64,000 nucleotides of DNA from Glycomyces amatae (lineage in GTDB: Bacteria; Actinomycetota; Actinomycetes; Mycobacteriales; Micromonosporaceae), in NCBI RefSeq assembly GCF_020991375.1, contig NZ_JAJLQZ010000010.1:1-64000 (forward strand), given 5' to 3'. Below are positions 17,091 to 26,851 of this stretch, in pieces. The notes beneath the pieces were generated by a model. It did no database searches. It worked only from the letters and a program-made list of their open reading frames with translations, and was not told where the DNA came from. Within the stretch, counting starts at the first letter, position 1. Every line of letters begins with the position of its first letter. The translations under genes were made by a program, and so were the position numbers.

Positions 17091-18037
17091 GCACGGACGC
17101 CCAAGCGCCCGAGAAGCCCGCGCGCATCGGGGAGACCCGCGGCGAGCGCCTGCGCCGGGTCCTGTCCAGCCGGGCCGCGAGCGTCGCGGCGCTGATCATC
17201 GCGATACTGTGGACGATCCCCACCTTCGGGCTGTTCATCTCCTCGTTCCGGCCCGAGGACGACATCCGCGAATCGGGCTGGTGGACCTTCTTCACCGACC
17301 CGAGCTTCACGCTCGACACCTACAACTACGTCCTCTACTCGGACTCCCAGGGCGGCGGGCTCATCCGCAACCTGATCAACACCATCGTCATCACGATCCC
17401 GGGCGTGCTCATCCCCGTCGCGTTCGCCGCGATGGCCGCCTACGCGCTCTCCTGGATCGACTTCAAGGGCCGCAACCTCCTGTACATCTCCATCTTCGCG
17501 CTCCAGGTGGTGCCGCTCCAGATGGCGCTCATCCCGCTGCTGTCCTTCTTCAGCACGGGCCTGCACATCGGCAGCGTGCCGATCACCCCCGAGTGGAACC
17601 TCGACGGCGTCAACACGATCGTCCAGGTCTGGATCGCCCACTCGATCTTCGGCCTGCCGCTGGCGATCTTCCTGCTGCACAACTTCATGCGGGAGCTGCC
17701 GTCCGACGTCATGGAGGCCGCGCGCATCGACGGCGCCAGCCACTCGCAGATCTTCCGCAAGGTGGTCCTGCCGCTGGTGACGCCGGCGCTCGCGTCGATC
17801 GGCATCTTCCAGTTCCTGTGGGTGTGGAACGACTTCCTGGTCGGCCGCACCTTCGCGCCCGGCGAGGCCACGCGGCCGCTGACCGCGGTCCTGGGCGACA
17901 TGGCCGGGACGTGGGGCTTCGGCTGGACGCGGCTCCCGGCCGCGGCGTTCATCGCGATCATCGTGCCGCTCGTGGTGTTCCTGCTGCTCCAGCGCTACTT
18001 CGTGCGCGGGCTCCTGGCCGGCTCGGTCAAGGGCTGA
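17087..18037 (+). CDS. Sugar ABC transporter permease (MalG-like)
   Basis: This 316-aa partner permease has six predicted helices and the EAA loop DVMEAARIDGASHSQIFRKVVLP. It ends in the typical FVRGLLAGSVKG tail. The ATG overlaps the stop of the upstream permease by the ATGA junction. With the binding lipoprotein it forms the membrane part of the beta-glucoside importer. The operon ends at the hairpin at 18051-18082. Confidence 0.92.
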   Translation: MSTDAQAPEKPARIGETRGERLRRVLSSRAASVAALIIAILWTIPTFGLFISSFRPEDDIRESGWWTFFTDPSFTLDTYNYVLYSDSQGGGLIRNLINTIVITIPGVLIPVAFAAMAAYALSWIDFKGRNLLYISIFALQVVPLQMALIPLLSFFSTGLHIGSVPITPEWNLDGVNTIVQVWIAHSIFGLPLAIFLLHNFMRELPSDVMEAARIDGASHSQIFRKVVLPLVTPALASIGIFQFLWVWNDFLVGRTFAPGEATRPLTAVLGDMAGTWGFGWTRLPAAAFIAIIVPLVVFLLLQRYFVRGLLAGSVKG

Positions 18038-18050
18038 CCGGCGCGGACCA

Positions 18051-18082
18051 CCGGGGGGAGGGGTTTTCGCCCTTCCCCCCGG
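18051..18082. terminator. Terminator at the end of the ABC operon
   Basis: A 12-bp GC-rich stem with one bulged A and a GTTTTCG loop lies between the convergent permease and PLD-like genes. It can serve both directions. Confidence 0.7.
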
Positions 18083-18086
18083 ACCG

Positions 18087-19187
18087 TCACGCCTCCCGCC
18101 ACAGCCGCTGGAAGTACGCCGCCAGGAGGTCCACGACCTCCCCGTCCTCGACCTTGAGGACGTTGTCGTCGGTCTGGTTGAGCGAGTTGGCGGTCAGGTT
18201 GTGCGTGCCGGTCCACACCACCGACTCGTGCCGGTCCCCGAACTGCGCCTCCGCGATGATGAGCTTGCTCCGGTACGCGGGGTGGATCCGCACGTTCGAC
18301 TTCCCGAGCTTGTCCTTGAGCCACCCCGGGTCGTTGGTGTCCTTGTCGGTCAGCAGGACCCGCACCTGGCACCCGAGCCCCTGGATCCGGTCGAGCTCGC
18401 CGCGCACCGCCGGCCGGTTCGACTGGAAGTTCGCGTGCGCCACCAGTACCCGGTCGCCGTCCCCGCAGCCGGTGATCCTCCCGAGCTGCTCCGCGATCGG
18501 GTCCTCCTTGCGCGGGAACACCCACGCCTGCGCGAGATCGGTCGCGACGGTCTTGTCCCGCTCGCCCCAGCCGTCCCAGCCGCCGCCGTAGAGCCGGTTC
18601 CAGAAGCCCGAGTAGAACTCGAACAGCTCCCGGTCGCCGTGGACGCCGATCATGAGGTGGGCCTGCTCGGCGTGGCCGCGCCGGAAGTTGAAGCTCGTCA
18701 CCAGCACCGTCGGCGTCCCGCCCCGTTCGATGAGGAAGAACCGGTTGTGGTGCGGCCCGCGGCCCTCGCCCGAAGCGGTCGGCAGGCACGAGCCCGCGCA
18801 CTGCTCCACTTTGGCCCCCGCCTGCTCGAGCTCGGCGATCGCGGGGCCGCTGGAATCGGCGCCGCCGCTGCGCTCGCCCACGACGACCCGCACGTCCACG
18901 CCGCGCCCCTCCGCGTCCGCCAGCGCCTCCGTGAGCGGCGCGACCGTCCGGTGGAGCGTCAGCTCGAAGGCCGCCGCCCTGACGGTGTCGCCCTTCTTCG
19001 CCTTCCCGATCTGGCGGACGATCTCGGCCACGATCGACGTGTCCTCACCGCCCCTCGGGTCGGTCCGGCAGACCGTGTAGTCGCCGGAGCGGGTGCACCC
19101 GGTCGTGGCGGCCGCGGCCGGGGCGGGAACGGACAAGGCCGCCAGAACCGCGCTCAAGGCGGCAACGGCGAGGAACCTGCGATGCAT
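18087..19187 (-). CDS. Secreted phospholipase D-like protein with degenerate HKD motifs
   Basis: This 366-aa protein has a Sec signal peptide (about 1-27, ending APAAAA) and two PLD-like repeats. The first motif region reads HHNRFFLIE (about 146-154), where HxK has become HNR. The second reads YRSKLIIAE (about 305-313), where the histidine is replaced by arginine, although the following GTHNLTANSLNQTDD segment is intact. Both phosphotransfer histidine/lysine pairs are therefore altered, so catalysis is doubtful and a binding role is possible. Cysteines suggest disulfides in an exported protein. It ends convergent with the ABC operon. Confidence 0.8.
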   Translation of the reverse strand: MHRRFLAVAALSAVLAALSVPAPAAAATTGCTRSGDYTVCRTDPRGGEDTSIVAEIVRQIGKAKKGDTVRAAAFELTLHRTVAPLTEALADAEGRGVDVRVVVGERSGGADSSGPAIAELEQAGAKVEQCAGSCLPTASGEGRGPHHNRFFLIERGGTPTVLVTSFNFRRGHAEQAHLMIGVHGDRELFEFYSGFWNRLYGGGWDGWGERDKTVATDLAQAWVFPRKEDPIAEQLGRITGCGDGDRVLVAHANFQSNRPAVRGELDRIQGLGCQVRVLLTDKDTNDPGWLKDKLGKSNVRIHPAYRSKLIIAEAQFGDRHESVVWTGTHNLTANSLNQTDDNVLKVEDGEVVDLLAAYFQRLWREA

Positions 19188-19429
19188 GCTGAACCCCCAT
19201 CAGTCGTGTCTGCTTCATGAAGATCGCACGTCTTCGCCGACACGGCGGGCGTTCCGGTGGTTGAAGGGATGTTTCGCCTGGTGGCGCCGTCACGGCCTTG
19301 TAATTTCCATAAGGGCGAATTGGCGCTCTTGTCAGGCGGATTCCGGGAAACGACAGTCGGATAGCCGACGTTCTCTCAACAATCGAAGGTGAAGAAGCCC
19401 GTGACTGGAACTCGCCACCAGGAGACGCC

Positions 19430-19672
19430 ATGAGCGCACATGCAGCAGAAGAACTGCCCGAGGAGCTTCACCTGAGTCTCGCCGAGCAGATCGCGCATCG
19501 GCCCGAGCGCACCCAACCGCAGGCGGTCCCCGAGGACGAGCCGCCCGCCCCGGAACCGGCCGTGGGGGCCGGCTGGCTACTGGCCGGAATGCTACTCCTG
19601 GTCGCCGTCGGCGTCCTGATGCTGCTGATCTTCGCGTCGGGAGGCAACGCCGAGCAGTCGCTGATGCTCTAG
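19430..19672 (+). CDS. Small single-pass membrane protein, unknown function
   Basis: This 80-aa protein has an acidic, proline-rich N-terminal half and one hydrophobic helix at about 47-69. I do not recognise a family. The reading frame is supported by GGAG at 19421-19424, 6 nt before the ATG, and by a strong terminator just after the stop. TTGTCA at 19329-19334 and GACAGT at 19352-19357 (17-bp spacing) form a possible promoter in the 242-bp region upstream. Confidence 0.6.
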   Translation: MSAHAAEELPEELHLSLAEQIAHRPERTQPQAVPEDEPPAPEPAVGAGWLLAGMLLLVAVGVLMLLIFASGGNAEQSLML

Positions 19673-19680
19673 GGACCCGC

Positions 19681-19706
19681 TGACCCGGCCCCGACAGGCC
19701 GGGTCA
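19681..19706 (+). terminator. Terminator after the small membrane protein
   Basis: TGACCCGGCC and GGCCGGGTCA form a perfect 10-bp stem with a 6-nt loop, 8 bp beyond the stop codon. Confidence 0.75.
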
Positions 19707-19759
19707 CTGCGGCCTCGTCCGGACGCCGACCGGCGTGCGGGGGTGGAAAGATCATCCCC

Positions 19760-20689
19760 GTGGAAACCTGGCGTGGAATAGACGCGACCCCTGAGGGCTG
19801 GCCCGCCTCCGTCGTGGCCATCGGCGTGTTCGACGGCGTGCACCGCGGGCACGCGGCCCTGATCCGCACCGCCGCCAAGGCCGCCGCCGAGCGCGAGGCC
19901 CGCTGCGTCGTGGTCACCTTCGACCCGCACCCGACCGCCGTGGTCGCACCGCACGCGGTCCCCGCGCAGCTGACCACCGTGGACCGGCGGCTCGAGCTGC
20001 TGGAGGCGCTCGGCGTCGACGCCGTGTGCGTGCTCCCGTTCACCGAGGAGCTCTCCAAGCTCAGCCCCGACTACTTCGTCCGGCACGTGCTCGTCGGCGC
20101 CCTGCACGCCAAGGCCGTGTGCGTCGGCGAGAACTTCCGCTTCGGCCACAAGGCCGCCGGGGACGTCGCCAAGCTCGCCGAACTCGGGGAGGAGTTCGGC
20201 TTCGAGGTGCTGCCGCAGACCCTCACCGCCGACGCGGAGGCGTTCTCCTCCACCCGCGTGCGCCGCCTGGTCGCCGCGGGCGACGTGGCCGCCGCCGCCG
20301 AGGTCCTCGGCCGCGACTTCGGCCTCGAGGGCACCGTCGTGCACGGCGCCGGGCGCGGCGGGACCGCCCTGGGCTTCCCGACCGCGAACCTCGCGACCGC
20401 GCCGAACACCGCGATCCCCGCCGACGGCGTCTACGCCGGCTGGTGCCACCGCGACTCCCACCGCCACCCGGCCGCGATCAGCGTCGGCACCAACCCCACC
20501 TTCGAGGGCGGCGAGCGCACCGTCGAGGCCTACCTCCTGGACTTCTCCGGCGACCTCTACGGCGAGCGCGTCCGCCTCGACTTCACCGCGCGCCTGCGCG
20601 GCCAGGTCGCCTTCGACGGGATCGAGCCCCTCGTCCGCCAGATCGAGACCGACGTCGCAGACACCCGCCGCGTCTTGGAGCTGGGGTAA
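19760..20689 (+). CDS. ribF: Bifunctional riboflavin kinase/FAD synthetase
   Basis: This 309-aa enzyme converts riboflavin to FMN and FMN to FAD. The N-terminal nucleotidyltransferase domain (about 15-160) carries IGVFDGVHRGH, the signature adenylylation motif, and FDPHPT. The C-terminal riboflavin kinase domain (about 185-309) carries GRGGTALGFPTANL, with the PTAN metal-binding motif, and GVYAGWC. The GTG start is at 19760. It lies directly upstream of rpsO in the conserved actinobacterial order, and the rpsO promoter is inside or just after its end. Confidence 0.96.
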   Translation: METWRGIDATPEGWPASVVAIGVFDGVHRGHAALIRTAAKAAAEREARCVVVTFDPHPTAVVAPHAVPAQLTTVDRRLELLEALGVDAVCVLPFTEELSKLSPDYFVRHVLVGALHAKAVCVGENFRFGHKAAGDVAKLAELGEEFGFEVLPQTLTADAEAFSSTRVRRLVAAGDVAAAAEVLGRDFGLEGTVVHGAGRGGTALGFPTANLATAPNTAIPADGVYAGWCHRDSHRHPAAISVGTNPTFEGGERTVEAYLLDFSGDLYGERVRLDFTARLRGQVAFDGIEPLVRQIETDVADTRRVLELG

Positions 20690-20704
20690 CGCGCCTGTTA
20701 ACCT
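20675..20704 (+). promoter_or_regulatory. Putative rpsO promoter
   Basis: TTGGAG (20675-20680) and TAACCT (20699-20704) with an 18-bp spacer straddle the ribF stop codon. This gives a leader of about 87 nt for rpsO. Confidence 0.5.
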
Positions 20705-20797
20705 GGTCCGGTCCCCGCGGTGGAACGCGCGGACCCGACCGATCTGCCCGACACCGCGGATCCGGCCGGATATCGCAAACCAGAAAGGTGCTCGAAC

Positions 20798-21073
20798 ATG
20801 GCGCTCGACGCTGAGAAGAAGTCCGCGATCATCAAGGAGTACGCGACCGGTGAGGGCGACTCGGGTTCCACCGACGTCCAGGTCGCGATCCTGACCGCCC
20901 GCATCAAGGAGCTCACCGCCCACGTCCAGGTGCACAAGCACGACCACCACTCGCGTCGCGGTCTGCTCCTCCTGGTGGGCAAGCGCCGCCGTCTCCTCAA
21001 GTACCTGAAGAAGGAAGACATCGCGCGCTACCGCAACCTGATCGAGCGTCTCGGCATCCGCGACAACGCCTAG
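20798..21073 (+). CDS. rpsO: Ribosomal protein S15
   Basis: This 91-aa small-subunit protein binds 16S rRNA early in assembly. The family landmarks are present: [48 protein letters not shown]. The ATG follows AGAAAGGTG at 20782-20789. It sits between ribF and pnp, as in most bacteria, and is followed by its own terminator-like hairpin. Some transcription may read through into pnp. Confidence 0.97.
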   Translation: MALDAEKKSAIIKEYATGEGDSGSTDVQVAILTARIKELTAHVQVHKHDHHSRRGLLLLVGKRRRLLKYLKKEDIARYRNLIERLGIRDNA

Positions 21074-21087
21074 CGCGACTCGACCGA

Positions 21088-21116
21088 GGGAGCGTCCCGC
21101 ACGGGGCGCTCCCTTT
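21088..21116 (+). terminator. Terminator after rpsO
   Basis: GGGAGCG and CGCTCCC, with further CCC/GGG pairing inside, form a hairpin followed by TTT. It begins 14 bp after the rpsO stop. Confidence 0.75.
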
Positions 21117-21416
21117 CGCCGTCCCCGCCCCCCGGAGCCACCTGTCCGGGCTCACTTTTCCTTCGCGGCTGCCGTCCCGTCGGCCGGATAACGTAGGGTG
21201 GTGGACGGAGAGCACCACGCTCGCCGCAGCGCCTCACGGAGAGGCGCGGCGCGGCTCGCCAGAGACCGCCCCGGTCCTCGGTAGTGGCATCCGGAACGCC
21301 CCGCGCGACGCGGGGCCGAACCTCCGAGTGCTTCGATCGAAGACCGGAACGCGTATAGGCGGGCGGCGCTCCGAACTACGCAGTGCCACGGCACTTCACA
21401 AGGAGATCGACACTAT
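21117..21416 (+). other. Leader/promoter region of pnp
   Basis: This ~300-bp non-coding stretch separates rpsO from pnp. TAACGT (21189-21194) is a possible -10 element. A perfect 8-bp hairpin with a 3-nt loop is at 21298-21316. AGGAG at 21401-21405 is the pnp ribosome site. In other bacteria the pnp leader folds into a hairpin through which PNPase controls its own mRNA; the hairpin here would suit that, but this is inference. Confidence 0.5.
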
Positions 21417-23819
21417 ATGTCCGATAACGACCGGACACCCGAGGCCTACAACCTCGGGGAACACCACGCCACCGCCGTCATCGACAACGGCGAGTACGGC
21501 ACCCGCAAGATCGTCTTCAGCACCGGGCGCCTGGCCAAGCTGGCCCAGGGCTCGGCCATCGTGCAGATGGACGACACCGTGGTCCTCTCGACCACGTCCG
21601 CCTCGAAGAACCCGAAGGACCACTTCGACTTCTTCCCGCTGACCGTCGACATCGAGGAGCGGATGTACGCCGCCGGGCGCATCCCCGGCTCGTTCTTCCG
21701 CCGCGAGGGCCGCCCCAGCGAGAACGCCATCCTCATCTGCCGCCTCATCGACCGCGGCCTGCGCCCGTCCTTCGTGTCGGGCCTGCGCAACGAGGTCCAG
21801 GTCATCGGCACGATCCTGGCCGTCGACGCCAAGGACGAGTACGACGTGGTCGCCATGAACGGCGCCTCCATGTCGACGCAGCTCGCCGGGCTGCCGTTCT
21901 CGGGCCCGCTGGGCTCGACCCGCGTCGTCCTCATCGACGGCACCTGGGTCGCGTTCCCGACCCTGGAGCAGATCGAGAAGGCCACCTTCGACATGGTCGT
22001 CACCGGCCGGGTCCTCGACTCGGGCGACGTCGCGATCATGATGGTCGAGGCCGAGGCCACCGAGAACACGATCGGCCACATCGCCGCGGGCGGCACCAAG
22101 CCGACCGAGGAGGTCGTCGCGAGCGGCCTCGAGGCCGTCAAGCCGGTCATCGCCGAGCTCGTCCGCGCCCAGGCCGAACTGGCCGCCGTCGCGGCCAAGC
22201 CGGTCGCCGACTACCCGCGCTTCCCGGACTACCAGGACGACGCGTACGCCGCCGTCGAGTCGGCCGTCACCGCCGAGCTCGACCAGGCGCTCCAGATCGC
22301 CGACAAGACCGACCGGCAGAACGAGCTCGACCGCGTCAAGGCGCTCATGCTCGAGAAGCTCGCGGCGGACTTCGAGGGCCGCGAGGGCGAGCTGGGCGCC
22401 GCCCTGCGCACGCTCACCAAGAAGCTGGTCCGCAAGCGCGTCATCAACGAGGGCGTCCGCATCGACGGCCGCCTGCCCGCCTACATCCGCCCGCTGGGCG
22501 CGGAGGCCGGCATCCTGCCGCGCGTCCACGGCTCGGCCCTGTTCGAGCGCGGCGAAACCCAGATCATGGGCGTCACCACGCTGAACATGCTGCGCATGGA
22601 GCAGGCCATCGACACGCTGTCGCCGGTCAGCAAGAAGCGCTACATGCACAACTACAACTTCCCGCCGTACTCGACCGGTGAGACCGGCCGCGTCGGCTCG
22701 CCCAAGCGCCGCGAGATCGGCCACGGCGCGCTCGCCGAGCGCGCCCTGGTGCCGGTGCTGCCGAGCCGCGAGGAGTTCCCCTACGCGATCCGCCAGGTCT
22801 CCGAGGCGCTCGCGTCGAACGGCTCGACCTCGATGGGCTCGGTCTGCGCGTCCACGATGTCGCTCATGAACGCGGGCGTCCCGATCAAGGCGCCCGTCGC
22901 GGGCATCGCGATGGGCCTCATCTCCGAGGAGACCGAGGAGGGCACCAAGTACGTGACCCTCACCGACATCCTCGGCGCCGAGGACGCCTACGGCGACATG
23001 GACTTCAAGGTCGCCGGGACGCCTGAGTTCGTGACGGCCCTCCAGCTGGACACCAAGCTCGACGGCCTGCCCTCGGACGTGCTGGCGCAGGCGCTCCAGC
23101 AGGCCAACGACGCCCGCCACGCGATCCTCGACGTCATGCTCGACGCGATCAGCGAGCCGGGCGAGCTGGCCAGCACCGCGCCGCGGATCACCACGCTGAA
23201 GATCCCGGTCGACAAGATCGGCGCGATCATCGGCCCGAAGGGCCAGACGATCAACCAGATCCAGGACGACACCGGCGCGGACATCACCGTCGAGGACGAC
23301 GGCACGATCTACGTGTCGGCGGAGAACGGCGAGGCCGCGTCCGCCGCGGTCGAGACGATCAACGCCATCGCGAACCCGACCCTCCCGAACGTGGGGGACC
23401 GGTTCCTGGGCACGGTCGTCAAGACCACCGACTTCGGCGCGTTCATCTCGCTGGTGCCCGGCCGCGACGGCCTGCTGCACATCTCGAAGGTCGGCGACGG
23501 CAAGCGCGTCGAGCGGGTCGAGGACGTCCTGGGCGTCGGCGACAAGATCGAGGTCGAGATCGGCGACATCGACAACCGCGGCAAGATCTACCTCGACAAG
23601 GTCTACCCCGAGGGCCAGGAGCCCGAGGGCTACAAGAAGGGCCGCCCGGCCGAGCGCAAGGAGTCCCGCGGGGACCGGGGCGACCGCGGTGACCGCGGCC
23701 CGCGCCGCGACCGCGAGCGCTCCGGCGACCGCGGCGACCGTGGTGACCGCGGCGGCGACGGCGAGCGCCGCCGGCGCCGCACCCGCCGCACCGAAGACGG
23801 TGGAGGCTCGGAAGAGTAG
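21417..23819 (+). CDS. pnp: Polyribonucleotide nucleotidyltransferase (PNPase / guanosine pentaphosphate synthetase)
   Basis: This 800-aa trimeric 3'-5' phosphorolytic exoribonuclease has a first RNase PH-like domain, an all-alpha linker, a catalytic second RNase PH domain ([30 protein letters not shown]), a KH domain ([21 protein letters not shown]) and an S1 domain ([24 protein letters not shown]). It degrades and tails RNA. The actinomycete form was also described as guanosine pentaphosphate synthetase. The C-terminal ~55 residues are a low-complexity Arg-Gly-Asp-rich tail (many RGD/DRG repeats, then poly-Arg), probably an RNA-binding extension. The next gene starts on the base after the stop. 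Confidence 0.97.
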   Translation: MSDNDRTPEAYNLGEHHATAVIDNGEYGTRKIVFSTGRLAKLAQGSAIVQMDDTVVLSTTSASKNPKDHFDFFPLTVDIEERMYAAGRIPGSFFRREGRPSENAILICRLIDRGLRPSFVSGLRNEVQVIGTILAVDAKDEYDVVAMNGASMSTQLAGLPFSGPLGSTRVVLIDGTWVAFPTLEQIEKATFDMVVTGRVLDSGDVAIMMVEAEATENTIGHIAAGGTKPTEEVVASGLEAVKPVIAELVRAQAELAAVAAKPVADYPRFPDYQDDAYAAVESAVTAELDQALQIADKTDRQNELDRVKALMLEKLAADFEGREGELGAALRTLTKKLVRKRVINEGVRIDGRLPAYIRPLGAEAGILPRVHGSALFERGETQIMGVTTLNMLRMEQAIDTLSPVSKKRYMHNYNFPPYSTGETGRVGSPKRREIGHGALAERALVPVLPSREEFPYAIRQVSEALASNGSTSMGSVCASTMSLMNAGVPIKAPVAGIAMGLISEETEEGTKYVTLTDILGAEDAYGDMDFKVAGTPEFVTALQLDTKLDGLPSDVLAQALQQANDARHAILDVMLDAISEPGELASTAPRITTLKIPVDKIGAIIGPKGQTINQIQDDTGADITVEDDGTIYVSAENGEAASAAVETINAIANPTLPNVGDRFLGTVVKTTDFGAFISLVPGRDGLLHISKVGDGKRVERVEDVLGVGDKIEVEIGDIDNRGKIYLDKVYPEGQEPEGYKKGRPAERKESRGDRGDRGDRGPRRDRERSGDRGDRGDRGGDGERRRRRTRRTEDGGGSEE

Positions 23820-25118
23820 ATGAGTCGCCTCCAGACTCGCACGCTCATCGACGACCCGCTGGGCGGCACGGTCCGTATGACCGTGCTGCCCGGCGGTTTG
23901 CGTGTGCTCACCGAGACCGTCCCGACCATGCGCTCGGCCTCCGTCGGCGTGTGGGTCGGGGTGGGGGCCCGCGATGAGGCCCCCGAGTACGCCGGCGTCT
24001 CGCACTTCCTCGAACACCTCCTGTTCAAGGGCACCGCGAAGCGCACCGCCACCGAGATCGCCGAGGCGGTCGAGTCCGTCGGCGGCGAGTCGAACGCGTA
24101 CACCGCGCGGGAGCTCACCTGCTTCTACGCGCGGGTGCTCGACGACGACCTGCCCATGGCCGTGGACGTCCTCGGCGACGCCATGTGCGCCTCGCTGGTG
24201 ACCCCCGAGGACGTCGAGGTCGAGCGCGACGTGATCCTCGAGGAGATCGCCGCCTCCGCCGACGAGCCCTCCGACGTCGTCCACGAGCTGTTCTCGCGGG
24301 CCCTGTTCGGCGACGGCCCCCTCGGGCGCGACATCGCCGGGGACCCGCGCACCGTCAAGGCCCTGACCCGCGAGCAGATCCACGAGTTCTACCGCCGCCA
24401 CTACCGGGCGCCGAACCTGACGGTGTGCGCCGCGGGCGGAGTCGACCACGGCGAGACCGTGAAGCTCGTCCAGGAGGCGTTCGCGCCCCTGCTGGGCGGC
24501 ACCTCGCTCCCGCGCGGGCGGCGCGAGGACGCGGCGCCCCTGCCCCGGCCGCGGCGGCTCCTGGTGGAGCGCCACGACACCGAGCAGGCGCACCTGGTGG
24601 TGGGCTGCCGCCTGTTCTCGCGCCACGACGACCGCAAGGACGCCTTCGAGGTCCTCAACAACATCCTCGGCGGCGGCATGTCCTCGCGGCTGTTCCAGTC
24701 GGTGCGCGAGCAGCGCGGCCTGGCGTACACGGTGTACTCCTTCAGCACCTACTTCGCCGACACCGGCGTGTTCGGCGTCTACGCCGGCTCCAACCCCGAC
24801 AAGGTCCACCAGGTGCGCGAGCTGGTGCTCGCGGAGCTGGCGACGATGGCGGCCGAGGGCGTCACGGACGAGGAGCTGCGCCGCGGCAAGGGCATGAGCA
24901 AGGGCGGCATGGTCCTGTCCCTGGAGGACTCCGGTTCGCGCATGAACGCGCTGGGCCGCGAGGAGCTGCTGTACGGCGAGCACCTGAGCATCGAGCGGGA
25001 GCTCGCGGACATCGAGGCGGTCACCGCCGAGCAGGTGCGCTCGGTCGCCGCCGAGATCCTGTCGCAGCCGATGACGACCGCGGCCGTGGGGCCGTTCGAC
25101 CAGAAGGACTTCGCATGA
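23820..25118 (+). CDS. M16-family zinc metalloprotease (processing peptidase-like)
   Basis: This 432-aa M16 peptidase carries the inverted zinc motif HFLEH at about 62-66, with a downstream glutamate in VERDVILEEI as the third ligand. The C-terminal M16 half has the usual GGGMSSRLFQSVREQRGLAY motif. It is the pepR/YmxG-like protease that follows pnp in actinobacteria and Bacillus; its substrate is not established. The ATG starts immediately after the pnp stop, and its own stop overlaps dapB by ATGA, so all three are co-translated from one message. Confidence 0.93.
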   Translation: MSRLQTRTLIDDPLGGTVRMTVLPGGLRVLTETVPTMRSASVGVWVGVGARDEAPEYAGVSHFLEHLLFKGTAKRTATEIAEAVESVGGESNAYTARELTCFYARVLDDDLPMAVDVLGDAMCASLVTPEDVEVERDVILEEIAASADEPSDVVHELFSRALFGDGPLGRDIAGDPRTVKALTREQIHEFYRRHYRAPNLTVCAAGGVDHGETVKLVQEAFAPLLGGTSLPRGRREDAAPLPRPRRLLVERHDTEQAHLVVGCRLFSRHDDRKDAFEVLNNILGGGMSSRLFQSVREQRGLAYTVYSFSTYFADTGVFGVYAGSNPDKVHQVRELVLAELATMAAEGVTDEELRRGKGMSKGGMVLSLEDSGSRMNALGREELLYGEHLSIERELADIEAVTAEQVRSVAAEILSQPMTTAAVGPFDQKDFA

Positions 25119-25849
25119 TCAAGGTGGGGGTGCTCGGGGCGCGCGGCCGCATGGGCCGGGCCGTGTGCGAGGCGGTGGACGCCGCCGACGACATGGAGCT
25201 GACCGCGACCGTGGGCCGCGACGAGCCGCTCGAGAAGCTCGCGGGCGTCGACGTGGCCGTGGACTTCACACTGCCGGACGTCGTCATGGAGAACCTCGCC
25301 TGGTGCGTCGACCGCGGCATCCACACCGTCGTCGGCGTCTCGGGCTTCGACGAGCAGCGCCTCGACGCCGCCCGCGAGGTCGTCGCCGCGGACCCGGAGG
25401 TCGGGTCGGTCATCGCCCCGAACTTCGGGATCGGCGCGGTCCTGCTCATGCAGTTCGCCGCGAAGGCCGCCAGGCACTTCGACTCGGCCGAGATCATCGA
25501 GGCGCACCATCCGCGCAAGATCGACGCGCCCTCGGGCACAGCCGTGCACACCGCCCGGATCATCGCCGCGGCCCGCGCGGAGGCGGACTGCCCGCCGATG
25601 CCGGACGCGACCGAGGCCGACCCGCACCGCTCGCGGGGCGCGGAGGTCGAGGGCGTGCGCGTGCACGCGATCCGCTCGGCCGGGTACGTCGCGAGCCAGG
25701 AGGTCCGCTTCGGCGGCCCCGGCGAGCGCTTCGCGATCAGCCACGACTCGCTCGACCGGGCCTCGTTCATGCCCGGCGTGCTGCTCGCGGTCCGCGAGGT
25801 GGTCAAGCGCCCCGGGCTGACCGTGGGCCTCGACGACCTGCTCGACTAG
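25115..25849 (+). CDS. dapB: 4-hydroxy-tetrahydrodipicolinate reductase
   Basis: This 244-aa enzyme catalyses the NAD(P)H-dependent step after DapA in the DAP/lysine pathway. The nucleotide-binding loop GARGRMG is at 8-14. The catalytic signature EAHHPRKIDAPSGTA is at 129-143. The C-terminal ISHDSLDRASFMPGVLLAV segment is typical. It overlaps the protease gene by ATGA and ends before a strong terminator. DapA lies 5 kb further on, next to rnj. Confidence 0.96.
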   Translation: MIKVGVLGARGRMGRAVCEAVDAADDMELTATVGRDEPLEKLAGVDVAVDFTLPDVVMENLAWCVDRGIHTVVGVSGFDEQRLDAAREVVAADPEVGSVIAPNFGIGAVLLMQFAAKAARHFDSAEIIEAHHPRKIDAPSGTAVHTARIIAAARAEADCPPMPDATEADPHRSRGAEVEGVRVHAIRSAGYVASQEVRFGGPGERFAISHDSLDRASFMPGVLLAVREVVKRPGLTVGLDDLLD

Positions 25850-25860
25850 CCCGACCCGAC

Positions 25861-25894
25861 GAAGCGCCCGCCGGCGGATGCCGGCGGGCGCTTC
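25861..25894. terminator. Terminator after dapB
   Basis: A perfect 15-bp stem (25861-25875 with 25880-25894) and a 4-nt loop lie between the convergent dapB and the following membrane-protein gene, so it can act on both strands. Confidence 0.85.
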
Positions 25895-25906
25895 GCCCGT
25901 CCGGGC

Positions 25907-26731
25907 TCACTCCTCGGCGGGGTCCTCGCTCGCGGGCTCCTCGGGAGCGGGGCCGGTGGTCGTCTCGGCGCCGCCCTGGCCCTCGTCGGTCGGCGACGGC
26001 GTCTCGCCGGGGGCCTGCTCGGTCTCGCTGGGCGCCTCGGCGGTCGACTCGCTCGGGGAGGGCGTCTCGGCGGGCGGCGCGGTCGCGGACCCGCTGGGGG
26101 AGTCCGGCGCGGTGGGGGACTCGGCGGTCTCGGTCCCGGGCTCGTCCGAGGGGGTCTCGACGATCACGGTCGTGCTCTGGTCCGGTTCGGCGTTGATGAG
26201 CCGGCCGGGGTCGCCGGTGAGCGCGCCGATGAGGTACAGCGCGCCGATGGTGAGGCCGAAGACCAGGACGCTGGAGACGAGGATGGCGATGAGCGTCCGC
26301 CGGTGCGACCCGGTCTTCGTGACGCGCCCTTCGGGTTCGAGGTCGGGGACCTCCATCTCGGCGGTGTCGTCGCCGGCGTGCGCCTCGAGCCGCGCGGTGT
26401 CGGGGATCCTGGCGGTCGCGGTGGCGCCGCCCGGTTCGAGCTTGACGGTGACGGCGGTGCCCTTGGCGGATCCCTTGGGGGCCATGGCCTGGATCTGCGC
26501 CTTGACGCGGTCGCCGGTGCGGCGGATGGCCCGGAGGATGAGCACGGAGCCGATCGCCGAGAAGAGGCTGAGGAACGCGGCGCCGGGGACGGTGCCCCAG
26601 AGGTTGAGGAGCTTCGCGAGCACCGTGCCGAGGACGGTGGCCCCGGCCGCGGCGAGCACCTGCCCGACGCTCAGTTCAAGACTGGGGTCTTTCTCTTTGC
26701 CGCCCTTGCTGTTCGATTGGTACTGCGTCAC
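25907..26731 (-). CDS. Membrane protein with long Pro/Ser/Thr/Glu-rich tail, unknown
   Basis: This 274-aa protein has predicted membrane segments at about 24-68 (two helices or a hairpin) and 146-171, and an 85-residue low-complexity C-terminal tail rich in Glu, Pro, Ser and Thr, which would face outward if the N-terminus is inside. I do not recognise a family. The GTG start has a GGAGG ribosome site. It is the second gene after the LppM-like lipoprotein on the same strand, so both may act at the cell envelope. Confidence 0.65.
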   Translation of the reverse strand: MTQYQSNSKGGKEKDPSLELSVGQVLAAAGATVLGTVLAKLLNLWGTVPGAAFLSLFSAIGSVLILRAIRRTGDRVKAQIQAMAPKGSAKGTAVTVKLEPGGATATARIPDTARLEAHAGDDTAEMEVPDLEPEGRVTKTGSHRRTLIAILVSSVLVFGLTIGALYLIGALTGDPGRLINAEPDQSTTVIVETPSDEPGTETAESPTAPDSPSGSATAPPAETPSPSESTAEAPSETEQAPGETPSPTDEGQGGAETTTGPAPEEPASEDPAEE

Positions 26732-26851
26732 CCGTCCTCCTTCCGGTGGCGTCGTACGACGGGTGTCCGTTACCAGTCCGTGATCCGCCCGAGGCTCCCC
26801 AGGATACGGGCCGTGAACGCGGCGACTACTGTTTGTGCGCGAGCCAACAGG

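Noticed and set aside
21396-24983. Open frame of 1195 codons on the minus strand opposite pnp and the M16 protease
   Set aside because: It is complementary to conserved enzymes, with no domain or translation signal of its own.
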